This document shows, one piece after another, positions 8,750 to 16,849 of a stretch of DNA of 62,979 nucleotides. Position 1 is the stretch's first letter. Each line of letters starts with the position of its first letter. Made by a program: the position numbers and the translations under genes. The DNA is from Clostridia bacterium (GTDB lineage: Bacteria; Bacillota; Clostridia; Oscillospirales; CAG-272): NCBI GenBank assembly GCA_017455905.1, contig JAFTLQ010000027.1, positions 1 to 62,979 on the forward strand, in the 5' to 3' direction. The notes beneath the pieces were generated by a model. That model searched no databases. It worked only from the letters and a program-made list of their open reading frames with translations, and was not told where the DNA came from.

Positions 8750-8778
8750 TTGACAACAGAAAAATCTTGCAGTATAAT
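8750..8778 (+). promoter_or_regulatory. Consensus sigma-A promoter of the DUF4143 ATPase
   Basis: TTGACA (8750-8755), 17 bp and TATAAT (8773-8778) match the full consensus. Predicted transcription starts near 8785, only about 12 nt before the ATG at 8797. The leader would consist almost entirely of GAGGTG plus six bases. This excludes the upstream in-frame ATG at 8707 as the start. Confidence 0.9.
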
Positions 8779-8796
8779 ATACGTGAGGTGATGGAT

Positions 8797-9978
8797 ATGA
8801 TTCAAAGAGAACATTATATTGAGCAAGTTCGCCCTTTTTATGAGTCCGATTTAATCAAAATTATCACGGGCATCCGTCGGTGTGGTAAATCGGTCATTAT
8901 GGAGCAAATTATTAAGGAAATAAGAGAAAAGACCGACAACATTATTTATCTTAATTTTGAGGATAAAAAAACAACGGCTAATATAACGCATGCCGATCAG
9001 TTGATTTCTTATGTGGAAGAAAACAAGGCAGAGGGAAAATGTTATTTGTTTTTTGATGAAATTCAAACACTGGACGGTTGGCAAGATGCCTGTAAAACAC
9101 TAAGACTCTACGACTATTCTTTGTTTATTACAGGGTCAAACTCAAAATTGTTATCGGGTGAGTTTACGAAAGAACTTTCGGGCCGATATGTATCCTTTCG
9201 CATCAGACCTTTCATTTACAAAGAAATTGTAGAGTATTGTCATGAGCTTGGGAAGGAAGCCTCTGTAACCGATTATCTTGTATGGGGCGGTTTTCCAAAA
9301 CGATTTGAATTTGATTCTTCCGAAGCGCAAAGCAGATATTTGAACGATTTGGACGATACAATCGTTATCAATGATTTGATCAGACGGTATAAGATACGAA
9401 AAGAGGGTTTGTTTAAGAGCTTAGTCAATTTCATTTTGCGCAGTAATAGCCGAATTGTTTCTGCAAGCTCCATTCGTGATTACATTAAGGGAGAACATGC
9501 GGAGTGTTCGGTCAACACGATCATGAAATATCTTGCCTACTTGAAAGAGGCGTATATTATCGAATCCGTTAAGCAATATTCGCCAAAAACAAAAAAAGAA
9601 CTTTCGTATTATTTAAAAATATACAACGCGGATGTTTGCTTTAACTCGATTCGTTGTATGAATAACCGCTTTGACATTACACACAACCTTGAAAACATTG
9701 TGTATAACGAGTTGATCTACAGAGGATACGAGGTATATGTGTATAACAATAACGGCAAGGAGATCGATTTCTTGGCAACCAAAGGCGCAAAGCAATACTA
9801 TGTGCAGGTGGCCTATAGCGTGACGGAAGAAAAAGCATATCAAAGAGAGTTTAACGCATTCAAAAACTTAGACAATCTATCCCAAAAAATCATAATTACA
9901 AATGATGATCTTGACTATTCGACGAGCGTTGTAAAGCATATCAAATTAAAAGATTTCTTGATGATGGAGAGTTTATAA
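8797..9978 (+). CDS. AAA family ATPase with C-terminal DUF4143 domain
   Basis: The 393-residue protein has an N-terminal P-loop ATPase domain (GIRRCGKSVIM, about residues 24-34; Walker B YLFFDEIQ near 82-89; GSNS sensor motif near 111) and a C-terminal DUF4143 region with the nuclease-like GKEIDFLA motif near residue 325. Family members occur as solitary ATPases of unknown role, often with many paralogues and in accessory DNA. ATG 8797 is chosen because GAGGTG at 8785-8790 has proper spacing and the promoter lies just upstream. The gene is strikingly AT-rich compared with the GC-rich flanking genes, a sign of horizontal acquisition, and it lies between inverted repeats. Confidence 0.85.
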   Translation: MIQREHYIEQVRPFYESDLIKIITGIRRCGKSVIMEQIIKEIREKTDNIIYLNFEDKKTTANITHADQLISYVEENKAEGKCYLFFDEIQTLDGWQDACKTLRLYDYSLFITGSNSKLLSGEFTKELSGRYVSFRIRPFIYKEIVEYCHELGKEASVTDYLVWGGFPKRFEFDSSEAQSRYLNDLDDTIVINDLIRRYKIRKEGLFKSLVNFILRSNSRIVSASSIRDYIKGEHAECSVNTIMKYLAYLKEAYIIESVKQYSPKTKKELSYYLKIYNADVCFNSIRCMNNRFDITHNLENIVYNELIYRGYEVYVYNNNGKEIDFLATKGAKQYYVQVAYSVTEEKAYQREFNAFKNLDNLSQKIIITNDDLDYSTSVVKHIKLKDFLMMESL

Positions 9979-9992
9979 AACAAGGGGAAGCA

Positions 9993-10045
9993 CTTTCAAA
10001 AACAGTGAGCAGGCTATACATTAGCCTGCTCACTGTTTTTGAAAG
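9993..10045. terminator. Bidirectional terminator between the ATPase and mtnN
   Basis: A perfect 24-bp inverted repeat (9993-10016 with 10022-10045, loop TACAT) contains a GC core flanked by an A-run on one arm and a T-run on the other. A stem followed by a T-run therefore forms on both strands. It serves the convergent ATPase (plus) and mtnN (minus). Confidence 0.9.
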
Positions 10046-10112
10046 CGAAAACGCTCGAAACGAGGCTTCGTTCGCATGGGGTCTTGCCGCCTGTGTCCTC
10101 CTTCGCGGAGCG

Positions 10113-10808
10113 TCAGCGCGTATGGCAGCGAAGGAATTCGACGACGGTGCGGGTGGAGGTCTCGGCCGCGCGGGCGACGAAGGTGGGGTAATCCATGTGG
10201 GAGGAGTCGTCGGCGGTGTCGGAGATGGCGCGCAGAATGACGAAGGGCGTGCCGTTGAGGCACGCGGCGTGTGCGATCGCGCCGCCCTCCATTTCGCAGC
10301 ACAGCGCGTCGGGGAAGAGGCGGACGATGCGTTCCTTTTCCTCGCGCGAGGCGACGAAGCGGTCAGCCGAGGCGACGGTTCCTACGAGGGCGTGTGCGCC
10401 CGTGGCCTTAGCGGCGTCGGCAAGACGTGTGACGGCATCTTCATCCGCCATCAGACGAATGCGGTCGATGCCCGACAGAAAGCCGACGGGGTCACCGAGG
10501 GGGGAGGTATCCATGTCGTATTGCACAGCGCAGGAGGATACGACCATATCTCCGATAGACAGCTCGCACGACAAGGCGCCAGCGACACCGGTGTTGATGA
10601 GCAGCTGCGGCTTATATACGAGCAGCATCGCCTCGGCGCAAACGGCGGCGGCGACCTTTCCGATGCCCGAACGGGCGATCACGACGGGGCAGTCGCCAAG
10701 ACGGCCGACGTGGAACTGTGTACCGCTGTGCGTTTCGATGCGAGCGTCGGTCAGCATGCCGCACAGCGCGCGCACCTCAATATCCATCGCTCCGATGATA
10801 CCGATCAT
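10113..10808 (-). CDS. mtnN: 5'-methylthioadenosine/S-adenosylhomocysteine nucleosidase
   Basis: The 231-residue protein is colinear with MTA/SAH nucleosidases. It starts IGIIGAMDIEV, carries NTGVAGAL (about residue 72), the substrate-binding CCEMEGGAIAHAA (about 169-181) and the catalytic-Asp region AISDTADD (about 194-201). It cleaves adenine from S-adenosylhomocysteine, giving S-ribosylhomocysteine, the LuxS substrate. Its ATG overlaps the luxS stop by four bases (ATGA, 10805-10808), so the two are translationally coupled. Together they complete the two-step SAH detoxification and AI-2-forming route. Confidence 0.95.
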   Translation of the reverse strand: MIGIIGAMDIEVRALCGMLTDARIETHSGTQFHVGRLGDCPVVIARSGIGKVAAAVCAEAMLLVYKPQLLINTGVAGALSCELSIGDMVVSSCAVQYDMDTSPLGDPVGFLSGIDRIRLMADEDAVTRLADAAKATGAHALVGTVASADRFVASREEKERIVRLFPDALCCEMEGGAIAHAACLNGTPFVILRAISDTADDSSHMDYPTFVARAAETSTRTVVEFLRCHTR

Positions 10809-11278
10809 ACCATTTGTCCTCCGTATATAAAGGGTGTTGTCTGCCGCCTAAGGGCATCGCGCATACGGCGTGCCTCCTCCTTGGCACAGGCGAGGTCAAG
10901 ATTTTTATAGTTTCCGCAGGCACGGCGCTCGGCGCCGAACATGGGTCCGTCGTGCGCGATGATGCGGTCCAGCGTTTCGTATACGGCCGCGAGCGTCCGC
11001 TCATGATCCTGACTGCGCACCAGCAGATAAAAGCCCGTCTGACAGCCCATCGGGCCGAAATAGATCACGTCCTCTCCGATGGAGGAGGAACGCACGTAGG
11101 TGGCAAACATATGCTCGACGGAGTGCATCGTGCAGTTGTCCATGTAGTCGCCCATGTTGGGGCGGCGTGTACGAAGATCGTAGGTGGTGACGTCGCCGTC
11201 GATGCGGGAGATGTAAATGCCCTCAGTGATGAGGTCGTGATCGACGGTAAAGGAAGCAATAGGCTTGATCGGTTGCAT
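10805..11278 (-). CDS. luxS: S-ribosylhomocysteine lyase (AI-2 synthase)
   Basis: This 157-residue enzyme converts S-ribosylhomocysteine to homocysteine and DPD, the precursor of autoinducer-2. The metal-binding HSVEH motif is at about residues 51-55, the catalytic Cys in MGCQTG near 79, and the third ligand lies in ACGNY near 124. The frame extends upstream to 11371. ATG 11278 is chosen because AAGGA lies seven bases upstream and homologues begin with the M-x-P-I-x-S-F-x-V-D-H pattern. The extra upstream codons overlap the tail of a decayed GIY-YIG gene. No convincing promoter was found between that pseudogene and luxS. Confidence 0.95.
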   Translation of the reverse strand: MQPIKPIASFTVDHDLITEGIYISRIDGDVTTYDLRTRRPNMGDYMDNCTMHSVEHMFATYVRSSSIGEDVIYFGPMGCQTGFYLLVRSQDHERTLAAVYETLDRIIAHDGPMFGAERRACGNYKNLDLACAKEEARRMRDALRRQTTPFIYGGQMV

Positions 11279-11318
11279 AGTAAAGTCCTTTTTGTTCAAT
11301 ATGGTCATAGGGGTGGGA

Positions 11319-11600
11319 TTATCTAAGGGTTTCGCGCCCATCATCCCAACTTGGATTCTTGGTCTCGACAAGAAGATTTTTCTTCGCTCTGGTCCAACGT
11401 TTTAACTGCTTCTCACGCGCTATCGCATGATGGATTTCTGAATATTCTTCGAACTATACGAGCTTATGAACGTGGTAATTTTTTGTAAAACCTTCGATTT
11501 GTTCTGTTTTGTGTTCGTATCATTTTCGACGCAGATCATTGGTTACACCGATGTATAGGACGGCATTGGTTTTGTTTGTAAGTATGTAAACGTAATACAT
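11319..11600 (-). pseudogene. GIY-YIG endonuclease (UPF0213/YhbQ-type), two in-frame stops
   Basis: Reading the minus strand from ATG 11600 gives MYYVYILTNKTNAVLYIGVT, a clear GIY-YIG start, then NDLRRK-stop-YEHK, GFTKNYHVHKLV-stop-FEEY, AIAREKQLKRWTRAKK and NPSWDD, ending at TAA 11319-11321. The 94-codon frame is intact in length but has TGA at codon 27 and TAG at codon 49, where I expect a hydrophobic residue and a Tyr. It is AT-rich like the nearby ATPase and adjoins the inverted repeat, consistent with decayed imported DNA. A gene functional through stop-codon readthrough is unlikely. Confidence 0.85.
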
Positions 11601-11628
11601 GTGTTTGCTTTCGTGAAGGGATGGCGCC

Positions 11629-11990
11629 CCTCTTTGTGTCATCCTGAGCGAAAAAATGCCGTAAGGCAAATCATGATGCATCGCGTCAATTCATGGCGAA
11701 GCCAATTCATGTACCGCAGGTGCAAATCATGTGCCGTAGGCGCTCTGTGTCATCCTGAGCGGAGCAGACGCGAAGCGGATGCGTAGTCGAAGTTTTGCTC
11801 CGACAGAGGAGCAAAACCGAGGAGTGTCAGCGACGATGGGATCTACTTGGAGAACAATACCTTTTTTAAAGTAACATTTCAATAGGTTGGCATCATCGAA
11901 TGGGATCCCGCTTCGCGCATGTGCTTGCTCGCTCCGCTCGACCCGCAACGTTCGACTGCGCTACGCTCCGCTCAGGATGACACAAAGAGG
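11629..11990 (-). repeat. MITE-like repeat, copy B (inverted relative to copy A)
   Basis: This 362-bp element is the reverse-orientation counterpart of 8227-8589. It starts CCTCTTTGTGTCATCCTGAG and ends GCTCAGGATGACACAAAGAG, and again contains the hairpin run, here at about 11656-11742. Its termini are more perfect than those of copy A. The two copies enclose 3.0 kb. The stretch 11601-12047 contains no gene other than this element. Confidence 0.85.
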
Positions 11991-12047
11991 TTAGCGCGGC
12001 TTGTAAACAATTCCTAATCCTGCATTCCGTATTCAATCCTGTTCTGC

Positions 12048-13031
12048 TCAGAACGACACGGCGGTTTGTAATAAGTCTTCAAACGCTGTTTCCACTTCCG
12101 CGAGTGTGCACGCCTGATGCACACGGTTGCGCAGGGAGGCGGCACCGCGAAAGCCGCTGATATACGCGGCCATCTGCTTGCGCGATTCGCGCACGGCAAG
12201 CTCCTCGCCCTTGTCGTCAATCGCGTAGCGCAGCTGGCGCAGGGCGACCTCCAGACGCTCGTCAAGGCTTGGCGGCGTATAGGACGCCCCTTGCAGGGCG
12301 GCGAGGATCTCGCGGAAGATAAAGGGGTTGCCAATGACGCCACGGCCGACCATAAGACCGTCGGCCTGCGTGTCGCGTAGCATCGCGAGAGCGGCTTCAC
12401 CGGAGGTGATATCGCCGTTGGCAATGACGGGGATATGTACAGAAAGCTTTACATTTTTGATAATTTCGCGATCCGCCGTGCCACTATACAGTTGCGTGCG
12501 TGTTCGTCCGTGGATGGCTACGGCGGAAGCGCCGCCGTCCTCGGCGGCGAGGGCACAGTCGACGGCATTGATGTGTGCATCGTCGATGCCGGAGCGCAGC
12601 TTGACGGTGACGGGCAGATCCGTTGCCTGTACGACGGCGTGCACGAGCGCTCGGATGTGCGCGGGATCGCGCATAAGAGCCGAGCCCTCCCCGTTGCCAA
12701 AGACCTTCGGTACGGGGCAGCCCATATTGATATCGATCGCAAATGGGCGAACACCGTCCGCGCCTTGGCTCAGACGCTCGGCGGCACGGGCCAGGGTGTC
12801 GGCCTCCGAGCCGAAGATCTGCACGGCGCAGGGCGCATCCTCCTCACGGATCATGGCGAGGCGCGCCGTTTTTTTGTCACCGAAGACGGTCGCCTTGGCG
12901 CTGACCATCTCGGTCACGGTGGCCTCGGCGCCCATCTCGCGTGCGATGCGGCGCAGAGCGTAATCGGTGTAGCCCGCCATGGGGGCTAACCACAGGCCGT
13001 GCGCAAAGGTAGCGGAGCCTATCGTGATCAT
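12048..13031 (-). CDS. dusB: tRNA-dihydrouridine synthase
   Basis: The 327-residue FMN enzyme reduces uridine to dihydrouridine in tRNA D-loops. The N-terminal APMAGYTD (about 16-23) binds FMN. The catalytic Cys is at residue 105 in NMGCPVPKV. KLRSGID (about 143-149), IHGRTR (about 174-179) and the C-terminal GRG-IGNPF segment are all present. The C-terminal helical domain is of normal size. It overlaps the upstream dnaC-like gene by four bases. It is the last gene of the long minus-strand cluster. The DusB subgroup is assigned by overall resemblance only. Confidence 0.93.
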   Translation of the reverse strand: MITIGSATFAHGLWLAPMAGYTDYALRRIAREMGAEATVTEMVSAKATVFGDKKTARLAMIREEDAPCAVQIFGSEADTLARAAERLSQGADGVRPFAIDINMGCPVPKVFGNGEGSALMRDPAHIRALVHAVVQATDLPVTVKLRSGIDDAHINAVDCALAAEDGGASAVAIHGRTRTQLYSGTADREIIKNVKLSVHIPVIANGDITSGEAALAMLRDTQADGLMVGRGVIGNPFIFREILAALQGASYTPPSLDERLEVALRQLRYAIDDKGEELAVRESRKQMAAYISGFRGAASLRNRVHQACTLAEVETAFEDLLQTAVSF

Positions 13032-13981
13032 ACGTCCAGACGGTGATCGCCCTCGGCAAAGACCCAGACGTCATAGTCCGAGCCGATGATGCGGGAGTAG
13101 ATGCGATCCTCGTAGCGCTGGGTCAGCGCACTGTACGAAAGATTGGTGGAGATGATGGTGGACAGCCCATGGTTTTGTCGCGTGTTGATGAGGTTATAGA
13201 GGCAGGACAGAGCGAAGGCGGTCTGGAATTCCGTGCCGAGATCGTCGATAATGAGCAGGTCGCATTCGAGATACTTGTCCGACAGCGACGGCTCGTTCGA
13301 GTAGCCGTTTTTGAAGCGGTCGGTCTCAAAGGCGGCGATGATGCTCTGTGCCGTATCGTACAGCACGCCGAAGCCGCGTCGGATGACGACCGATGCGATG
13401 GCGGTGCACAGGTGCGTTTTTCCGGCACCCGTCGGGCCCATAAAGAGCAGGTTGCCCGAGGATCTGCCGAAGCCTTCGGCGTACGCCTTGGCAAAACGGA
13501 CGAGGGTCTGCATCTGCTCGTAGGCCGCATCGCCCTTGTTTTTCTTATACCAAAGTAAATCAAAGTTGTCAAACGTCTGCTTATCGATGAGATGCCCGAT
13601 GCCGCTTTCACGGATATTTTCGAGGATGAGTGCCTCGCGGAAGCAGGAGCACATACGGATGCCCTGATAGCCCGTATCGGCGCACAGAGGGCAGGTATAG
13701 TGCACCTCGGTATAGTCCTCGGGATAGCCGAGGGACACGAGGATCTCGCGTCTGCGCCCGTTGAGCTGTAGGTTGCGGCGGCGGATGGCGTCGATGTCCT
13801 CGCGGTTCGCGGCCGCGCGGAAGAGGCGCAGCCCCGTTTTGGTCAGCTCCTCGTCGATCTGCTGTATCTCGGGATATTTCGCGCGTAGGGCGAGGTTGCG
13901 CTCCTCGGCGGTGGCACGGGCGTTTTGACGACGCTGCTCAATATCGTTTTTGACCCTGCGGTACGTATCTTGGATATACAT
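13028..13981 (-). CDS. dnaC: DnaC/DnaI-type ATPase, replicative helicase loader
   Basis: The 317-residue protein has an N-terminal coiled-coil segment, a zinc-binding-like pair (CPLC at 97-100, CSC at 111-113) and an AAA+ domain with Walker A GPTGAGKT (about 182-189) and Walker B LLIIDDLG. This layout matches helicase loaders (DnaI/DnaC) and IstB-like ATPases. The adjacent DnaD-domain gene makes replication initiation or restart the likely role, not IS-associated IstB. It starts at ATG 13981 with AAAGGAC upstream, 20 bases after the dnaD stop. Confidence 0.9.
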   Translation of the reverse strand: MYIQDTYRRVKNDIEQRRQNARATAEERNLALRAKYPEIQQIDEELTKTGLRLFRAAANREDIDAIRRRNLQLNGRRREILVSLGYPEDYTEVHYTCPLCADTGYQGIRMCSCFREALILENIRESGIGHLIDKQTFDNFDLLWYKKNKGDAAYEQMQTLVRFAKAYAEGFGRSSGNLLFMGPTGAGKTHLCTAIASVVIRRGFGVLYDTAQSIIAAFETDRFKNGYSNEPSLSDKYLECDLLIIDDLGTEFQTAFALSCLYNLINTRQNHGLSTIISTNLSYSALTQRYEDRIYSRIIGSDYDVWVFAEGDHRLDV

Positions 13982-14001
13982 AGGCGTGTCCTTTCTTCGG
14001 T

Positions 14002-15000
14002 TTATGACTTATCGGAGTCCGAGGACTCTTGGCTTTTTTTATAGCTTCTCTCGAGGGCGCGGCGGAAGGCCTCCTCGGGGTCAAAGGAGCCGTAGCGCTC
14101 CTTTGGTGCCGCCGTCTTGCGTGAGGACGTCGCTTGCGCATCCTTGGGACGCGAGGCAGCGTAGCGAGCCTCACAGGCCTCGCGTGTATGGCAATCGTTC
14201 TCGTACCAATCCGTCAGCATTTTATCCATATACGACGCCGAATAGCGCGCGGTGTTATGTACCGTTTGGTTGAAGGCGAGGGACAGAATGTCATCCCCGA
14301 AGCCGTAGAGCTCGACCCATTTGCGGAACAGCGTCTTTTCTTCGGTGGTCAAGGCGCGGTCGTAGACACCGAGCACACGACGCATACGCCGCTCCCACTC
14401 ACCGTGCTCGTCACGGCGATGGAAATAGTCGTTCAGCTTCTCAATGGTATCGACGCCCTTCTCGGACAGCTTAATGGCGCGGTTGACCAGCGTACGTACC
14501 GTGCAACGCGAGCGCGTGCACATATCAGCGAGCAGGGTGACGATGTATTCCTCGCTCAAGGCGTACTGCGTATACAGCCCCGTCAGCGCGCGGATCTCGC
14601 GATCGTTGAGCGTCGGACGGCCGAGCAGGGTGGCGCATTCGGTCAGCATGCCCGAAAGGCTGTGATCGCGGATGGCATCCGCGACGCACACGGCACTCTC
14701 CTCCTCGATGGTGTCGGCCTGCAGGCGGTACGAGAATTGGTCCACGATGGCGGTCGCCGATCCCTCCGCACGCGGGGCAGGCTCGCCCAGGCGTATAACG
14801 CCTGCCGCTTCCCAGAAGGATACGGCCGAGGCGGCGCGTGCCTCGCGCACGCCCGCGCCCTTGGCGAGGGCAGACAGCTCCGCTTCGCCTCCGCTCTCCA
14901 TCAGGCAGACGAGCACGCGCAGCTCCTCGGCAGAGGCCTCGGTCAGCAGCTCGGTTCCCGACAGACGAAGCGGCGTCAGCGTGTAGGTGTATATCTTCAT
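14002..15000 (-). CDS. dnaD: DnaD-domain replication initiation protein
   Basis: The 332-residue protein has an N-terminal winged-helix-like region (about 20-75), a DnaD domain (about 120-285, including IEKLNDYFHRRDEHGEWE and the terminal YMDKMLTDW) and a charged C-terminal tail rich in Lys/Ser. DnaD proteins remodel DNA at origins and recruit the helicase loader, which fits the next gene downstream. Its ATG overlaps the rex stop by four bases. The low-complexity tail is usual for the family. Confidence 0.9.
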   Translation of the reverse strand: MKIYTYTLTPLRLSGTELLTEASAEELRVLVCLMESGGEAELSALAKGAGVREARAASAVSFWEAAGVIRLGEPAPRAEGSATAIVDQFSYRLQADTIEEESAVCVADAIRDHSLSGMLTECATLLGRPTLNDREIRALTGLYTQYALSEEYIVTLLADMCTRSRCTVRTLVNRAIKLSEKGVDTIEKLNDYFHRRDEHGEWERRMRRVLGVYDRALTTEEKTLFRKWVELYGFGDDILSLAFNQTVHNTARYSASYMDKMLTDWYENDCHTREACEARYAASRPKDAQATSSRKTAAPKERYGSFDPEEAFRRALERSYKKSQESSDSDKS

Positions 15001-15668
15001 TTCGTTAATCCGTTCACTTTCATGTTATAGCACAGGTTCATCAGCGAGTCGCCGAGATGGATGTTTTCGACCGTCACGCCCTGCTCCTGCAGCGAAAGCT
15101 CCATATTGGCAAAATTCCAGATGCCGCGCACGCCCCCCTGTATAAGGGCGTGAACGACCTCGTCGGCCGCCTCCTTGGGGACGGTCAGCACGCCGATGTC
15201 CACCGCGTGCTCACGGCAGAAGTCGCTCAGCTGAGAAACGGAGTACACGGGCAGACCGTGCACGGTCGTACCGATGACGCGGGGGTCGATATCGAACAGC
15301 GCCAGCCGATTGACACCGCGCCGCTCAAACATATGCGTCGCGGCCAGCGCACGGCCGAGATTGCCGGCACCGACGATGACGGCACGGTAGCCCTCGGTCG
15401 TGCCGAGCAGCTCGCTGATCGTGTCGTACAGTGTCGGCACGTGATAGCCGTAGCCTTGCTGGCCAAAGCCGCCGAAGCAGTTGAGATCCTGGCGGATCTG
15501 CGAGGCGGTCACGCCCATCATGCGCGAAAGCTCGGCCGAGGAGATGCGCTCGCGTCCCGCACTGACGAGATCGCCGAGATACCGACGGTAGCGCGGCAGG
15601 CGCTTGATGACGGCGGGGGACACGTCGACGGGAAGCAGTGGGGTATGGTCAAGGGGAAGTTGTTTCAT
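14997..15668 (-). CDS. rex: Redox-sensing transcriptional repressor Rex
   Basis: The 223-residue protein has an N-terminal winged helix (about 15-75, with SSAELSRMMGVTASQIRQDL), the family motif FGGFGQQGYGY (65-75) and a Rossmann NAD(H) site GAGNLG (100-105). Rex senses the NADH/NAD+ ratio and represses fermentation genes; ackA in this window could be a target, but I saw no clear Rex box. The start ATG 15668 follows AAAGGG. The 87-bp gap to tsaD upstream has no convincing promoter. Confidence 0.95.
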   Translation of the reverse strand: MKQLPLDHTPLLPVDVSPAVIKRLPRYRRYLGDLVSAGRERISSAELSRMMGVTASQIRQDLNCFGGFGQQGYGYHVPTLYDTISELLGTTEGYRAVIVGAGNLGRALAATHMFERRGVNRLALFDIDPRVIGTTVHGLPVYSVSQLSDFCREHAVDIGVLTVPKEAADEVVHALIQGGVRGIWNFANMELSLQEQGVTVENIHLGDSLMNLCYNMKVNGLTK

Positions 15669-15755
15669 AAGGAACCCTTTCTTGGTTGATGTCGGTTCAG
15701 CACCCGGTGAGGGACCGTGTCCGAACGGCGTTTTGGGCCGTCTCGGGCTGCACGG

Positions 15756-16832
15756 TCAGACGATGCCGTCGGCGGCCGAGGCGTTGAGGGAGGTATCGCT
15801 CAGGTGCCCGGCGAGATACTCGTAGTAGCCCTGTGCCGCGATCATGGCGGCGTTGTCACCGCACAGCGACAGCGAGGGGATATGCAGGGGGACGCCGTGT
15901 GCCTTCGCCACCTCGGTCAGACGACGGCGCAGGTGGGAGTTGGCTGCCACGCCGCCCGCGACGACCAAGGGAAGCGCGGGATGGGCGTCCATCGCCATGG
16001 CGATCTTTTTCGCCACGGCCTCGGTGGCCTCGTAGGTATAGCGTGCGGCGAGCAGGGCGTGATCGATGGGGGTGCCCGTTTGCTCGTGGCGGTGAAGCAG
16101 ATTGATCGTCGCCGTCTTTAATCCGGAGAAGGAAAAGTCGAGCGTTCCGTCGCTCAGTGCAGGGGAGGGGAGCGTCATGGAGCGGTCGCGATAGGCGTCC
16201 GTTTTTTTGTATGCGCGGTAAAAATCCTCCTCGCGTCCCGTGGCCCGTTGGAAGCCCTCGGTCGCCAGACGGTCAAAGCCGGCACCGGCAGGGTAGGGAA
16301 TATCCATCAGACGGCCGATCTTGTCGTAGGACTCGCCGATGGCGTCGTCGCGCGTCGTGCCGATGATTTCATAGTCGGTATAGCTCTTGGCAAGATAGAT
16401 CGCCGTGTGCCCGCCCGAGAGGGCCATGGCGAGGAAGGGCGGCTTTGGCGGTGTGTCGGACAGGTACGCCGCGGCGATGTGTCCTTGAATGTGGTCGACG
16501 GCGACCAGAGGAATGTGATTGGCAAAGGCAAAGGCCTTGGCAAAATTGACGGCTACCAGAAGCGCACCGATCAGTCCGGGATGCGCCGTGACGGCGACAA
16601 GGTCGACGTCCTCCTTCGCGATATGCGCCGTCTCCAAGGCCTCGTACGTGATGGAGGAGATGGCTTCGATATGGGCACGTCCCGCAATCTCGGGGACGAC
16701 ACCGCCGTACAGACGGTGGATGTCGATCTGCGACGCGACGATGCTGGACAGGACGTTAAGCTTGTCACCGTCGGCGCGAACGACGGCGGCCGCCGTTTCG
16801 TCGCAGGAGCTTTCAAAGGCTAATATGTTCAT
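15756..16832 (-). CDS. tsaD: tRNA N6-adenosine threonylcarbamoyltransferase
   Basis: The 358-residue ASKHA-fold enzyme makes t6A37 in ANN-decoding tRNAs together with TsaB, TsaC and TsaE. It shows ESSCDETAAAVV (about 7-18), the metal ligands H114 and H118 in HIQGH, and a C-terminal GGVAANSHLRRR. ATG 16832 is preferred over the in-frame TTG 16844 because homologues begin M-x-I-L-A-x-E-S-S-C-D-E. The Shine-Dalgarno AAGGA is unusually distant (about 14 nt). It follows proC by 17 bases. In many Firmicutes tsaD adjoins rimI and tsaB; here the pro genes separate it from rimI. Confidence 0.95.
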   Translation of the reverse strand: MNILAFESSCDETAAAVVRADGDKLNVLSSIVASQIDIHRLYGGVVPEIAGRAHIEAISSITYEALETAHIAKEDVDLVAVTAHPGLIGALLVAVNFAKAFAFANHIPLVAVDHIQGHIAAAYLSDTPPKPPFLAMALSGGHTAIYLAKSYTDYEIIGTTRDDAIGESYDKIGRLMDIPYPAGAGFDRLATEGFQRATGREEDFYRAYKKTDAYRDRSMTLPSPALSDGTLDFSFSGLKTATINLLHRHEQTGTPIDHALLAARYTYEATEAVAKKIAMAMDAHPALPLVVAGGVAANSHLRRRLTEVAKAHGVPLHIPSLSLCGDNAAMIAAQGYYEYLAGHLSDTSLNASAADGIV

Positions 16833-16849
16833 ATTTGTTTGCAAAATCC

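Noticed and set aside
8041..12047. Prophage or integrative element with integrase
   Set aside because: No integrase, transposase, relaxase or phage structural gene is present; only transposase-less repeats and unusual composition are seen.
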